Assembly: GCA_026260175.1 (NCBI GenBank)
Contig: JAKCWW010011138.1
Span: 1 to 20,058 of the forward strand
Direction: 5' to 3'
Length of the DNA stretch: 20,058 bases
Source: Reticulitermes lucifugus
Taxonomy: Eukaryota; Arthropoda; Insecta; Blattodea; Rhinotermitidae
How positions within the stretch are numbered: position 1 is the first letter of the stretch; each line of letters starts with the position of its first letter. Position numbers and translations under genes: made by a program. The notes below the pieces were generated by a model. That model did no database searches and was not told the DNA's origin. It worked only from the letters and a program-made list of their open reading frames with translations. Shown one piece after another: positions 10,201-17,673 of this stretch.

Positions 10201-11946
10201 ATGAAATGCCTTAAAAGGCCTCTGATGATAATGCCATGTGTACAACACAAACCTTCGAATGGTAGTAGTCACGTCTGAAAAGTGGCCAGACTTTGGTTGA
10301 GGGTGTTGAACATTCAGATACCCATCATCAAGGCAGACTGATGAAAGTGTGGAAAAAATGCATAAAGTCGTCCATGAGGACAGACAGCATATGGTTAACA
10401 ACATTTGTAACGTTCCAGGCTTATCATATGGTACATGCTGATGCTTTTTAACTGAAGATTGAAACATGAGGTGAATTTTTGCAAAGTTTGTGCCCCATTT
10501 ACTGAATGACAACCGGAAACAAAACCAAGTTTCTGTTTGGAAGGACCTGCAAGATCAGGACATAAAGCCCAACCTAGCCCCTTGTGACTTCTTTGTGTTT
10601 TCAAAGACGAAAATCAGTTAAAGAGACATGGATTGGAGGATATGGAGATTCAAGCTGAATCACAAGCAGTGCTGGACAGCATCATGATGTCTCTGTATGA
10701 TCAATATCAACCACTGTTTTCCTCCCATAAGCTATGTTTTACATCTCCATTAGTGTCAGTTCTATACAGAAACTGTGCAGCATCTCTAAGTATTAAGAAA
10801 ACAGAAGAATGCCAATAAGTTGCTGGTGCAAACCTGTGGTTATGAAACTAGTCAAACTGTGTGAGAGTTAGATTACATTTCCGTGGTTGTTTTTAATATA
10901 TGATGTATTTTTTTTTAAGTTAGTGAGTAGCTCAGTTAGAGCTTCATGTAAAGTAGGGTATGTATTTGACCAGGTGTTTGAAAATTTATATTTTTGAATG
11001 CCTGGTGTAGAACTCCAGTACCAGATTTCATCAAGTAGTTTGGAATTGAAACATGTATGGATGGGAATAACCTCACCATTATGCCAGCTCTAGTAGCATA
11101 CCAGGATCTCGCAAGGCATTACATATATAATTTTGCACAAGAAGTGAACTTTTATTTAGGTGCTGGTACTTTTACATTGCAGCCTGGGGATGGCAAGAGA
11201 CATTCCAAGGTAACTGGAAAACCACAACCAATCTAATAAAATCATTCAGTATTTTTAAAGTAAGTTCACCGGCATTGGTGATGTGAGTGACGGGAACAGT
11301 ACATTATCAAAAGGAACAGCTTCACTTACTCTAAAACCCATTGTAATTACATAGCTAATTATTCTGTTTTCAGATCTAGCTGAGGTGATGTCTGTAACTC
11401 CAGCAGCTCCAGCACCTGGTCCACCAAAGAAGACTGATGACAAATCTTTTTTTGATGTAAGTAAAGTAATGCATTCAAACTGACTACCTTCATATAGAGC
11501 AGAGAATCTTTTCAAGAAGTTCTCCCCCTTTTATAGAATCTGTGTTCTGATGATTCTGCCACTGGTCCTTGTCATGAGCCAGTTTAATCAATTTCACACC
11601 CTCAACCCCATGTCTTTACCTTCCAATTTAATGTTATCGTCCCACCTACACCTAAGCCTGTGCAGAGATGAAGCGCAGCAATAGTGATGGTCAGATATCT
11701 GTGGCACTTTGCATACTAGCATATTTCATGAAACTTTATAGAAAACATGTTTTTCATATACCTTCTAAGTAATTCTTTTACACAGGAGGCAGTATGACCT
11801 AGTGTTGTGGGAATGTTTATTAACGTTGGTTATTTGTATTGTATTTGTTGTAGTTGCGAACAAACCGAAGAACATACAATTTCTGTGCAAGTGATGCATT
11901 GACAGCACAGGAATGGATAGAAAAAGTGCAGGCTTGTCTCCAGTGA
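1099..11946 (+). CDS. Sbf: SET-binding factor (MTMR5/MTMR13 orthologue), last six coding exons
   Basis: Joined exons 1099-1246, 1498-1710, 4111-4267, 9366-9572, 11374-11456 and 11854-11946 give 901 nt: one base of a split codon, 299 residues and a TGA. Residues 1-94 follow the myotubularin domain. Residues 95-144 form a C1 zinc finger, and about 196-299 a PH domain ending in the conserved tryptophan helix ([11 protein letters not shown]). SBF proteins are catalytically dead myotubularins with an N-terminal DENN module; they act on Rab GTPases (Rab21 in fly, Rab28 reported for the mammalian form) and pair with active MTMR2-type phosphatases in endosomal phosphoinositide control. The DENN, GRAM and phosphatase parts lie outside the window. 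No frameshift or stop interrupts the exons, so the gene looks functional. The paralogue cannot be doubted much, since arthropods usually have one Sbf. Confidence 0.88.
1247..1497 (+). other. Sbf: Sbf intron
   Basis: A short AT-rich phase-0 intron, GTAAGT...TTCCAG. Nothing else is recognised in it. Confidence 0.8.
1498..1710 (+). CDS. Sbf: Sbf exon B (linker and first half of C1 zinc finger)
   Basis: 71 codons, phase 0 at both ends, acceptor gttccag and donor GTAGAT. The basic, helical segment [19 protein letters not shown] leads into the C1 domain. Histidine 95 and cysteines 108 and 111 (H-X12-C-X2-C) are the first three zinc ligands. The exon stops after the GPVK turn, so the finger is completed only by the next exon. 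Confidence 0.88.
1711..2940 (+). other. Sbf intron, first part, nothing recognised
   Basis: AT-rich sequence of about 1.2 kb. Short ORFs on both strands look like chance: low-complexity composition, no domain I know and no codon bias. I see no clear transposon ends here. Confidence 0.5.
2953..2997 (-). ncRNA. Hammerhead-ribozyme-like motif, Penelope type
   Basis: On the minus strand the order fits a type I hammerhead. Stem I 3' side is GGTCC (2997-2993), core CTGAAGA (2992-2986), an extra T (2985), stem II GCACC/GGTTC with one mismatch, core GAA (2967-2965), a two-pair stem III AC-AT-GT (2964-2959), A17 (2958), and stem I 5' side GGACT (2957-2953). GGACT pairs with GGTCC (last pair G-U). Very short stem III and type I topology are features reported for hammerheads in Penelope-like retroelements. 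The extra T after the CTGANGA core departs from the textbook fold, so activity is not assured. Confidence 0.5.
3040..3195. repeat. Diverged short tandem repeat
   Basis: About two and a half copies of a 57-70 bp AT-rich unit, each starting near TTATACA and containing a GTTAAAATGGTAAAAA-like or GTGAAAATGTTAAA-like core followed by TGAATAA or TGAA. Units start near 3040, 3097 and 3167. The array sits about 45 bp from the hammerhead-like motif and is probably part of the same retroelement remnant. Confidence 0.5.
3195..3400 (-). repeat. tRNA-derived SINE-like element
   Basis: On the minus strand, an A-box-like region with CTCAGTATAGTG (about 3379-3390) and a B box GGGGATCGAATCCC (3342-3355) are followed by a body whose GGCCCTGGGG core (about 3297-3307) matches the copies at 565-868 and 7125-7390. 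The open frames crossing this region on both strands are accidental. Confidence 0.6.
3401..4110 (+). other. Sbf intron, last part before the C1 exon
   Basis: No ORF, RNA or transposon end that I can support. It ends in a clean polypyrimidine tract and TTTTTTTTCAG acceptor at 4110. Confidence 0.5.
4111..4267 (+). CDS. Sbf: Sbf exon C (second half of C1 zinc finger)
   Basis: 52 codons plus one base, acceptor TTTTCAG, donor GTAAGT at 4268. It supplies C125, C128, H133, C136 and C144, completing H-X12-C-X2-C-X13-C-X2-C-X4-H-X2-C-X7-C, an exact C1 ligand spacing. After [11 protein letters not shown] comes a serine- and glycine-rich linker ([13 protein letters not shown]). Whether this C1 binds diacylglycerol cannot be told from the sequence; such domains in scaffold proteins are often atypical. 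Confidence 0.9.
4268..4779 (+). other. Large Sbf intron, first part, nothing recognised
   Basis: About 500 bp after the C1 exon with no supportable ORF, RNA or repeat. The intron as a whole (4268-9365, about 5.1 kb) is built mostly from transposon remains, listed separately. Confidence 0.5.
4780..4794. repeat. Target site duplication, left copy
   Basis: TAGTTTCTGGACTGA, identical to 5361-5375. It flanks the Penelope-like inverted-repeat unit and is best read as a 15-bp target site duplication. Confidence 0.65.
4885..4929 (-). ncRNA. Hammerhead-like motif, left arm, core mutated
   Basis: Inverted copy of the 5261-5305 motif. It has the same stems, but the core reads CTAAGGA where the other arm has CTGAGGA: G5, which is needed for cleavage in known hammerheads, is A (plus-strand T at 4922). 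This copy is therefore predicted inactive. Confidence 0.5.
5232..5365 (+). repeat. Right arm of the inverted repeat
   Basis: Pairs with 4825-4958. Together the two arms would form a near-perfect 134-bp hairpin in a transcript of the Sbf intron. Confidence 0.95.
5261..5305 (+). ncRNA. Hammerhead-ribozyme-like motif, type I
   Basis: Order on the plus strand: stem I 3' side ACCCC (5261-5265); core CTGAGGA (5266-5272); extra T (5273); stem II GGCC/GGCC around loop TGTTATA; core GAA (5289-5291); two-pair stem III AC-ATAT-GT (5292-5299); A17 (5300); stem I 5' side GGGGT (5301-5305), fully complementary to ACCCC. The predicted cleavage site is after 5300. All of C3, U4, G5, A6, G8, A9, G12, A13 and A14 are present. 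The ultra-short stem III is like that of Penelope-element hammerheads, which are thought to work as dimers. The extra T beside stem II is the weak point. Confidence 0.55.
5400..6110 (-). pseudogene. Mariner transposase relic
   Basis: Minus strand, broken. From the right it shows a helix-turn-helix region near 5970-6035 ([15 protein letters not shown]), [17 protein letters not shown] at about 5745-5795, then a jump to the catalytic C-terminal part at about 5590-5690 ([16 protein letters not shown], then [19 protein letters not shown]). The last contains the third catalytic aspartate of the mariner D34D type. The HPPYSPDL block is interrupted by TGA, and there are many other stops and shifts. 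The central part with the first two catalytic aspartates is missing or unrecognisable. It is a dead passenger in the Sbf intron; terminal repeats were not found. Confidence 0.75.
6216..6912 (-). mobile_element. Internally deleted mariner with both terminal repeats
   Basis: The left end TGAGGTGCTAGCCAAAGGTT (from 6216) and the inverted right end CAACGTGCGAGCCAAAAGTT (from 6912 on the minus strand) are imperfect terminal repeats that continue to a shared GACTGG. Both are flanked by TA (6214-6215, 6913-6914), the mariner target. Inside, on the minus strand at about 6420-6500, the transposase helix-turn-helix part remains ([13 protein letters not shown], then YGVSNILG), followed by traces of the next segment ([10 protein letters not shown] at about 6370-6400). 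The catalytic domain is absent: 697 bp against about 1.3 kb for a full mariner. It belongs to the same family as 9890-~10815. Confidence 0.8.
6915..7120. other. Intronic spacer with nothing recognised
   Basis: No supportable feature between the mariner right end and the next SINE-like element. Confidence 0.5.
7125..7390 (-). repeat. SINE-like element sharing a core with two other copies
   Basis: The minus-strand body contains CCGGCCCTGAGGCCTACCC (about 7289-7307), aligning with the GGCCCTGGGG core of the elements at 565-868 and ~3195-3400. Near 7145-7165 it has GGGCCTTCATGGCCTGTT, matching the end of the 565-868 copy. The tRNA-like head, expected near 7345-7390, is degraded (GATCAAATCTTCC in place of a B box). 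It is the best-preserved body of the three. Confidence 0.55.
7471..8405 (+). pseudogene. Tc1/mariner-like transposase relic (DUF4817-type N-terminus)
   Basis: Plus strand, pieced across three frames. It begins with [10 protein letters not shown] at 7471, like the N-terminal helix-turn-helix of an insect transposase family I recognise. A block near 7571-7650 follows (TIYRTVEKF, a stop, then [10 protein letters not shown]), then [14 protein letters not shown] at about 7845-7885. The segment [20 protein letters not shown] (8109-8170) matches the QQDSATAHT catalytic region. [20 protein letters not shown] follows at about 8208-8265, in place of RSPDLTPCDFYLWGALKD. The tail [15 protein letters not shown], then [12 protein letters not shown], closes the protein near 8400. 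Many stops and frameshifts make it non-functional. Confidence 0.75.
8520..9270 (-). pseudogene. Non-LTR retrotransposon (LINE) 3' end
   Basis: Minus strand, degraded. It retains the block after the reverse transcriptase catalytic core: [20 protein letters not shown] (about 8880-8955), in place of KFYKTMAVPxLLYGSENW; then ETAEM (about 8820-8840); then KWALYLL and [18 protein letters not shown] (about 8605-8690), in place of the usual YxPTGRRxxGRPRKRW. A short GAT/GAA-rich tail follows (ATGATGATGATGAAGAAGAA, 8522-8541), suggesting simple-repeat tailing at the 3' end. The 5' limit is a guess from loss of similarity. The endonuclease and catalytic YxDD parts are not present. Confidence 0.7.
8525..8555. 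repeat. CAT/CAG trinucleotide run
   Basis: TTCTTCATCATCATCATCAACAGCAGCAGCAAC on the plus strand. It lies at the 3' end of the minus-strand LINE fragment and is likely its tail. Confidence 0.75.
9366..9572 (+). CDS. Sbf: Sbf exon D (linker and N-terminal half of the PH domain)
   Basis: Acceptor TTTTGCAG ends at 9365 and donor GTTGGT starts at 9573. Two bases complete a serine codon from exon C, 68 codons follow, and one base is left over. After the linker ([14 protein letters not shown]), the PH fold starts at [20 protein letters not shown], with its characteristic G-x-L-x-K-x-G beta-1 and KxRWFVLD beta-2/3 strands. Basic residues around beta-1/beta-2 would fit phosphoinositide binding, as reported for the PH domain of SBF proteins. 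Confidence 0.9.
9573..9887 (+). other. Sbf intron, nothing recognised
   Basis: AT-rich, no supportable feature before the mariner terminal repeat at 9890. Confidence 0.5.
9890..10815 (+). mobile_element. Mariner relic, same family as 6216-6912
   Basis: The left end TGAGGTGCGAGCCAGAAATG...GACTGG, preceded by TA (9888-9889), matches the terminal repeats of the 6216-6912 element. On the plus strand, transposase pieces appear in shifting frames: [14 protein letters not shown] (about 10278-10320), [17 protein letters not shown] (about 10344-10395), [27 protein letters not shown] (about 10483-10545), then directly [10 protein letters not shown] (about 10567-10597) and [13 protein letters not shown] (about 10645-10685). 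The join shows an internal deletion of the stretch holding the first two catalytic aspartates. Stops and shifts throughout. I could not find the right terminal repeat. Confidence 0.75.
10047..10094. repeat. (GT)n/(GC)n microsatellite
   Basis: An interrupted GT run with a GTGC section, lying inside the mariner relic. Confidence 0.9.
10816..11373 (+). other. Sbf intron, last part
   Basis: No supportable feature. It ends with the acceptor TCTGTTTTCAG at 11373. Confidence 0.5.
11374..11456 (+). CDS. Sbf: Sbf exon E (PH domain middle loop)
   Basis: 83 nt: two bases completing an aspartate codon, then 27 codons to a phase-0 donor GTAAGT at 11457. It encodes LAEVMSVTP, then an alanine/proline-rich loop ([10 protein letters not shown]), then TDDKSFFD, the usual place for a variable insert between beta strands of an SBF PH domain. 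Confidence 0.88.
11457..11853 (+). other. Sbf: Sbf final intron
   Basis: About 400 bp, GTAAGT to TTGTTGTAG. The acceptor is TAG, not CAG, but the reading frame and PH homology on both sides fix it. Nothing else is seen in it. Confidence 0.8.
11854..11946 (+). CDS. Sbf: Sbf terminal coding exon (end of PH domain)
   Basis: 30 codons and [23 protein letters not shown], then the C-terminal helix [10 protein letters not shown], with the nearly invariant PH tryptophan. The protein ends right after the helix, as SBF proteins do. Confidence 0.9.
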   Translation: MRTNRRTYNFCASDALTAQEWIEKVQACLQ

Positions 11947-11971
11947 ACAGGTTTCACATGGCACAAATGTG

Positions 11972-11977
11972 ATTAAA
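11972..11977 (+). terminator. Sbf: Candidate weak polyadenylation signal ATTAAA
   Basis: The first plausible signal variant after the Sbf stop, only 26 bp downstream. That would give an unusually short 3' UTR. Confidence 0.25.
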
Positions 11978-12488
11978 TATGATATTAATTTTATAGTTTA
12001 CTTTCTTGTTGTCAGTGGTCCGTAATGGATCTTTAAATCTTGTTGTGATAGTTGTGTAACAGACTGTGTTCTTTCAGTGTTGTGTTCACCATGTAACAGT
12101 GCAAAGTGTAATCATTTATTATGAACTGTAATGGAAATTGAGCTGTGTATATATTTTATTGAATATGACAGCCCTTTTTTTTTTTCTGGAATAGTTGGAA
12201 TTTGTAAAATACAGTCACAAGAATTCATTATAAGCCCTGTGTATTTGAATTCAAGGGGCACAAATTTAGCCTTTAAACGACTGAATTAAATGCCCAAATA
12301 TGGGTTCAGCACTACTGAGCTTTTGCGGGGGTATTCAATTTTTAGCGCAAACTTCACGAAAAAAGGCAGTATTTTTTAAACAAAATGCGATAAATTTTTG
12401 TATTAAACAGCAGTTTGTGGGAAATGAAACAGATTGTACAGCAAGTCTTTAAAAATGCTGTACATATCCTTATTGCCTAAATACTCAA

Positions 12489-12494
12489 AATAAA
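12489..12494 (+). terminator. Sbf: Canonical AATAAA downstream of Sbf, inside the transposon
   Basis: The first canonical AATAAA on the plus strand after the Sbf stop, 543 bp downstream. It lies inside the piggyBac left end. If used, the end of the Sbf 3' UTR is transposon-derived. Confidence 0.45.
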
Positions 12495-12585
12495 TATCTA
12501 GAAATTTGTAAAAATCTACTTTCATTTACTTACACTTTAGTTCTAGGCTTCAAATTTGTGTACAGATGATGCATGTGAAGAAGTT

Positions 12586-14308
12586 TTACGGTTGCGTCTT
12601 TGTGTGATAATCCGCAAAGCACGTTTTATCAACACATAAGGCTACATCACGCTTGAGATATTTCACACATACTTTTCATATCACACCTCTCGCAGCACAC
12701 ACACGACAGTGCCCCCACTTTGATGTACCAGGCCAGTGCTTATTGGAACTGGCATCCAGTCTTCCAGTGTTCACAGAAGCAGTGGGTTGTCTCCCTACAG
12801 GTCTTCCTAGCCACTGTTCTTACCCACCCACTGCCAGCATGTTCCTCAGAAGGGCAAGTTGTAAATCTCCATGTGAAATTTTCTTCCCACCGCATGAAGA
12901 AAGAAGGATGTAACTGTTCAGAGTTACCAGATAAAACAGATGGAAAAACAGCTTTTTTGTCCACTTCCATGTCCAATGGCTGATGAGTAACTATTAGCCA
13001 TTCTGTCACCCTTATTTACATAACCCATGTGATGGTTATAATCCGCCACAATTTCCAGTTTTATCATGTTGACCTGTTCATTGCGGAAATTTCCTTCTTG
13101 TGGCAGATTGTGAATGTTAGTCATCGTGCAGATATCTCGCTTGTCCATCCACTGTATTGCTGTCAAGTCACCTCTGATCCTTGCTTGAATGTCCACCCTC
13201 TCAGTTTCACTGTCTTGCATCGTAGGTCCTCTGGCATGCCCTTCCTGTTTAGTCTGACAGTTCCACAACAATTCATTTTTTCGTTGTCAAGTCATTGAAA
13301 AGTTTAGGGGAGGAAAAGATTTTGTCCAGGTACAATTTGTAGCCACATCCTTCTATCTTCCTTGTCAGTTCTGTCACTGTGGCATGAGTTTCTGTCAAGT
13401 TTTGTGCCATGAAAGTACACTTTCATGGCATATGTGTAAACAGTTGAGTCACAAAATTTGTAAACTTTGATGCTACAACGCTTGTGTTTCTTGGGAATAT
13501 ATTGTCTGCAAATCACCCTTCCTTTGAACAACACAATAATTTCGTCAGTTGCCAGATTTTCTGAAGGGTTGTAACATTTTGAAAATGTCCTGTTTAGAAT
13601 TTCTAATATGCCCCATATTTTCCATAGTCTGTCGTAATTTTCTGCCATCCTGTCAACTCCATTCCTATTGTCCATGAAATGCAGAAACAGAAGGATGAGT
13701 TTCTTTTATCATGTTGCTGTAGGATGGAGTGTAAAATTGGTCTGTTTTTGCCCTGTAGTCTGTCATTTGATCTCATAAGCTATGTCCCATTTGTATTGTT
13801 ATTGCCAGAAACACAAACATTTCGGCCTTAGTTACGTCAGGTTGGGGAGAAGGTCCCTCGTCAAGACTGTCCATGCACCAGTGATAATATCTGTTAGTTT
13901 CCACCACAAGCAGTATGACAATCTCTGCAAAATACAACATGAAAACACTAAGTGGAGTAGAGCCATCATTGATGTGTGGTGCTTCACTCTCATTCTTTCC
14001 TCTTGGGCCCCCTGGCCTCCTGTAAATGTGTGTACTATACTCTTCTGAAAGCGAGAGGGCAATGTCCACTGCAATTTTGGTGGCCGTTTTGTCTGTGGAT
14101 CTGGCCGACTCTGAACATCATCATCTTCTTCAGAGGTACTGACTGAACCCAGGCTGAGTGTAGCCTGAGCACTGGAACACACTGTATACTCGCTCTGTGA
14201 TCGTATATGTGGTTTCAATAAAACTTCTTCACAGTATTTCTCATCCTCCGTAGCAAACATGTCGTATTGGGACTCATCGCTGTCGCTGTCCATATTCAGC
14301 TCTGACAT
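12586..14308 (-). pseudogene. piggyBac transposase, broken
   Basis: The start ATG at 14306-14308 begins MSELNMDSDSDESQYDMFAT, an acidic N-terminus. Then come the NRYY block (about 13900), QMGH (about 13785), NYDRLWKIWGILEILN (about 13600-13650), TDEIIVLFKGRVICRQYIPK (about 13490-13555, first catalytic aspartate), WMDKRDICTMTNIHN (about 13105-13155) and KWTKKLFFHLFYLVTLNSYI (about 12910-12970). A C-terminal cysteine-rich finger (CRVC; CVDKTCFADYHT) ends at the TAA at 12586. Breaks: a frameshift within 14003-14024, an in-frame TGA at 13773-13775, frameshifts near 13700 and 12980, loss of the DNxF block holding the second catalytic aspartate near 13300-13315, and D to N in the third (GVD to YVN, 13014-13016). 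Roughly 570 residues if intact. It cannot be an active or domesticated enzyme in this form. Confidence 0.88.
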
Positions 14309-14756
14309 CTGATTTGGATTCAGCAGGTGAACCCTCTTGCTCACAGGTTCCAAAGCCTGTCCCTTCTGCATGGTTGTGCAGCATGTACTGATCATGTAAA
14401 ATGTTCCTTTCATCTGCCGTTGCCCTACTGCCCACATAAATTGCACACGTGTTTGAGATGTGAAATCCGACATGTCTGTAAGCTGACAGAAGGGCTCTGT
14501 TATTGGAATGCAAGCTACGTGAGACGAAGTAGTTTGTATTACAGTTTATCACCACTGCTTTCATCTGGGTAACCCTATACACAGCTGTCAAAAGGTAGAT
14601 GTCTAATATTTCACTCTGTATGCCAGCATGTACAGGCAAAGACAAAGAAATGGATTTTCCAGTGTTGCAACATGTGCATTCGCATCTGTGATCATTGGTA
14701 CTGCTGCCTATACATTTTGCATTTGCATATGCAAACGTTGGTCGTTTAAAGGTTAA

Positions 14757-15790
14757 GTAACATTTTAAGAGTGGTTCAGGCATTTATCACAGGCATAACA
14801 TGAAGTGATTCTGTTATTAATAAACAGAAGTTTTGTTGAACAGAGGTGTAATGGATGAAGAAACTTATGTTTATGAACCAGTGGCTGGTCAGGGGAGTCT
14901 CTCAGAAGTTGTTTGATGTGGAACAAGTCTTTTATTATAACGTTTCAAAATACAGGAGTAATTGTGTATAGCAATATAAATGTTTAATAATTATATGTAT
15001 TTTAGCAACAGAAATAACACAAAAGAAACCAATTCATCAGGTTTGAATATTTGGAAAGGTTGACACTGTAAAGCAGAATCCTATCTTTAAATGTGCTATT
15101 GTTAAGAAAACATAGATGTTGCAATTTGTTTCCATACATGGTTTTTATAATTAGTATCTTTCAAATTCTATGATCAAAAAAGCCCTTGGCTGTTTACTTG
15201 AACTATAACTCCAAAATTTTTGGCACTTTGAATGTCTACCATATTCATGTGCAGTAAAATCTGTAGTTCTTATTTTTTGCTTCATTTTGTGACATGATTT
15301 AAATATTATTTCATATTGAAATACTTACAATTACATATCTTCTGTCTGTTAAACTACAAAATCAACAAATAGTGAATAGGATTAATTCTAAAGGTATACA
15401 AAAATTCCATAAAATCCATAAACCACAAACACCAGCTCTGTGCGTATATGTTGTTATTCAGGATGTTGCTGATGTGTCCAAAGTTACTTTGTTCAGCATC
15501 AACATATTTGCTTCTTTCCTAGCTGCAAACATGCACATCATGGTCATAGTACGTCCATCGTGTCTTGATATTCTGGCTTACAGTAGGATAATAGAGTGAG
15601 AAGCTTGAAGGTTGTGAAGTACCATAATACAGACTTTTTGTGATGGAGTACGTATAGATGTCATATCATGAACAGTAAAACCAAATGACTAGCAAAGAAA
15701 TGTAGAAATTTGTGTTTGCTTAGCCTATTACATCACATCCACCATTACATGGTATATGGTGTGCTGAAAAATAGTAGCTCAGATGTACAT
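14757..15790. other. Intergenic, nothing recognised
   Basis: About 1 kb of AT-rich DNA. A 75-codon ORF at 15372-15599 has no domain I know and is probably chance. Confidence 0.5.
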
Positions 15791-15794
15791 ATGC

Positions 15795-15795
15795 A

Positions 15796-15826
<31 letters not shown>

Positions 15827-15830
15827 TTTT
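15795..15830. repeat. (AT)n followed by poly-T
   Basis: A dinucleotide AT run to about 15818, then an uninterrupted T run to 15830. Confidence 0.95.
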
Positions 15831-15904
15831 CTATAATAGGAATAGATATTCTATTGACACAAAAACGGGTACTTTCCTCAACCTCTATTCTGTAACTTTA
15901 CATT

Positions 15905-16430
15905 GTTTATTCTCTGTCATCACCTCTGTGGTTCACACACTTCCACCAATATTTAGGTGGTTTCATCAGTCCACCATACTAGAGTTGTGTGTCTTGTTGG
16001 TGGAACCACATCATCACCACGGTCTTGACTTCATCGTCTGACAAAATGTCATGTCCTCGTAGATGTTCCTTCAGTTTTCAGAGATGGAAGTTACATGTAG
16101 CCTAGTCAGAGCTTTATGGTGGGTGGTCCAAGACAGTGACATGCTAAACTTCTTCCCTTGGATCATTCCATCAATGTAAATTCATTGAGTCTCATCAGCT
16201 GCTGCTTAGGTCTGCCATCATTGAGGCTGGCAGGTCAGGTTTGTGTCACTGACATACAGCCCTATGGTGAAGAGTACCAGTGTTTACACAAATCTTCCCC
16301 ATATACAACTTCCATTCACTGATGGGTGTCAATTGCTGGAACATCATCTACAGCCAAGAAGTCAGTGACTGAATGCTGTTTATTCTGCAGTTACATAATC
16401 CCCATACACTGTCACTATAATGGCTGTAAT
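15905..16430 (-). pseudogene. Mariner transposase relic, internally deleted
   Basis: Minus strand. The N-terminal part is at about 16270-16380 (VTDFLAVDDVPAIDTHQ, a stop, MEVVYGEDLCKHW), matching a mariner helix-turn-helix start. It runs through PASLNDGRP (about 16210-16235) to a catalytic C-terminal part: VLDHPP (about 16130-16145), then a stop-broken SPDL and CNFHL, then KLKEHLRGHDILSDDEVKT (about 16020-16080), WFHQQDTQL, and KCVNHRGDDRE near 15930. Most of the central domain is missing and several stops are present. It differs from the other mariner families in the window. Confidence 0.75.
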
Positions 16431-17510
16431 TCAAATTTCTAATGAAAAAATATGAAATTTCACACAAAAGTGTGGGGAAGTCTTAATTTAGTGTGTCTGT
16501 TTCTTAGAATAAGAAGTAGAGGCATTACTTTGCAATATTCCCAGATATACATAAGCATGAGGATTAGCTCTAGGTACAGAACACTTAAAGACAACAATAA
16601 AAAAAAACTTCTGATCACACTTTTCTTATTTTTATTCATTATATGTTCATTCATGTGTTCTACATGTGAGTGGAGTTGTATTATTACTTTCTTTAGCTGT
16701 CCATGGGTTACACCCTGACTTGCTCTGGGTTGGAAGTAGCGTTCGAAACAGTGGATGCTTTGAAGATCCTTGGATGGGACATTAACCCATCATAAAAATG
16801 TATTCACTACCGTTCATAAAATTAAAGAATAATAGAATAAAATACTAATGGCATGAATAAATTAGAAATGAAAGTATGTTCACATCATGCATTTCATTAC
16901 ACTTCCAGATCTTGAATGCTCAATCATGTGGGTCAAAGAAGTATGTATATCATACTCACCTGGTGAAAACCATATCCTCTTATAATCTGAAACTTTCATG
17001 CCAACTGAATTCAGTAAAACTTTCTTGGGCAAGCAGTTGCTTCAAGTGGTTGAAATGCAAGTGAACCAATGTTTTGAGAAGAGAGATGGTTCTCAAATTG
17101 TTGCTTCACACACAATTCAGCCACCTGACATGGCTGCTAGTCTGAGAAAGTTTCATTCATATCCTCATATCTTTACTCACAGACATCTCAAATACCCTTA
17201 ACAGCCATGTTTACCCATTGTTGCATGTGGGCTGGAGTGGTTCAGAGAGGACAAGTGCCCCACCCTCTTCAACCTGTATCCAAGGTGTATGCTGACACCT
17301 TCCTGCTCTGTCTGTTTGGCACTCAAAGGGCAAGACATGGTTGTCACAGCCATATTCCACAAGCTGTCATTGCTTGTCACTTATCTGGAGACCTGTGCAA
17401 ACAGACTTGAGCACTGGCTGTGGAAGTGAAGGATTGCTATCACTATCCTGGAGAGCACCACAGTTCTCTTTGCGAAGACTAAAAACGGCCAGTCCAACTT
17501 TATGGAGGGC
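16431..17510. other. Intergenic, no gene recognised
   Basis: Overlapping short ORFs occur on the plus strand near 16876-17410, and the local GC content rises between about 17200 and 17480. None shows a domain I recognise. An unidentified transposon fragment is possible. Confidence 0.4.
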
Positions 17511-17521
17511 CAGGACATATG

Positions 17522-17533
17522 CCCCCCCCCCCC
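17522..17533. repeat. Poly-C run of 12
   Basis: An uninterrupted run of twelve cytosines on the plus strand. Confidence 0.95.
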
Positions 17534-17673
17534 TTCTAAGGAACTACACCAAGTTTCTAGGGGGCCACAGTAACTTTTATGTGGGCCACCGAAACTTTAC
17601 TGCCTGAACAAAGTATTACAAATTTTAAATTTAATCAAAGGTTGATTTCAGGCTTCCGCCGCGATGTTGAAAA

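Larger units (their letters stand above)
12270..14752 (-). mobile_element. piggyBac-like transposon
   Basis: The ends are inverted CCTTTAAACGAC (12270-12281 and 14741-14752), identical over 12 bp. They are flanked by TTAG (12266-12269) and TTAA (14753-14756), so the TTAA target duplication is kept on one side and mutated by one base on the other. The length of 2483 bp is typical of piggyBac. The single gene inside, on the minus strand from 14308 to 12586, is a broken transposase. The insertion lies in the 3' flank of Sbf and begins about 320 bp after its stop codon. Confidence 0.85.

Noticed and set aside
9750..10512. Minus-strand frames of 166 and 113 codons
   Set aside because: They run across the GT microsatellite and antisense to a mariner relic; the histidine/threonine repeats come from the microsatellite.
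13773..14783. Minus-strand frames of up to 213 codons as host genes
   Set aside because: They are pieces of the piggyBac transposase or its upstream region; frames switch where homology continues.
16876..17410. Possible small protein gene on the plus strand
   Set aside because: Several overlapping frames of 60-67 codons with no recognisable domain, splice signals or codon bias; left as unassigned.
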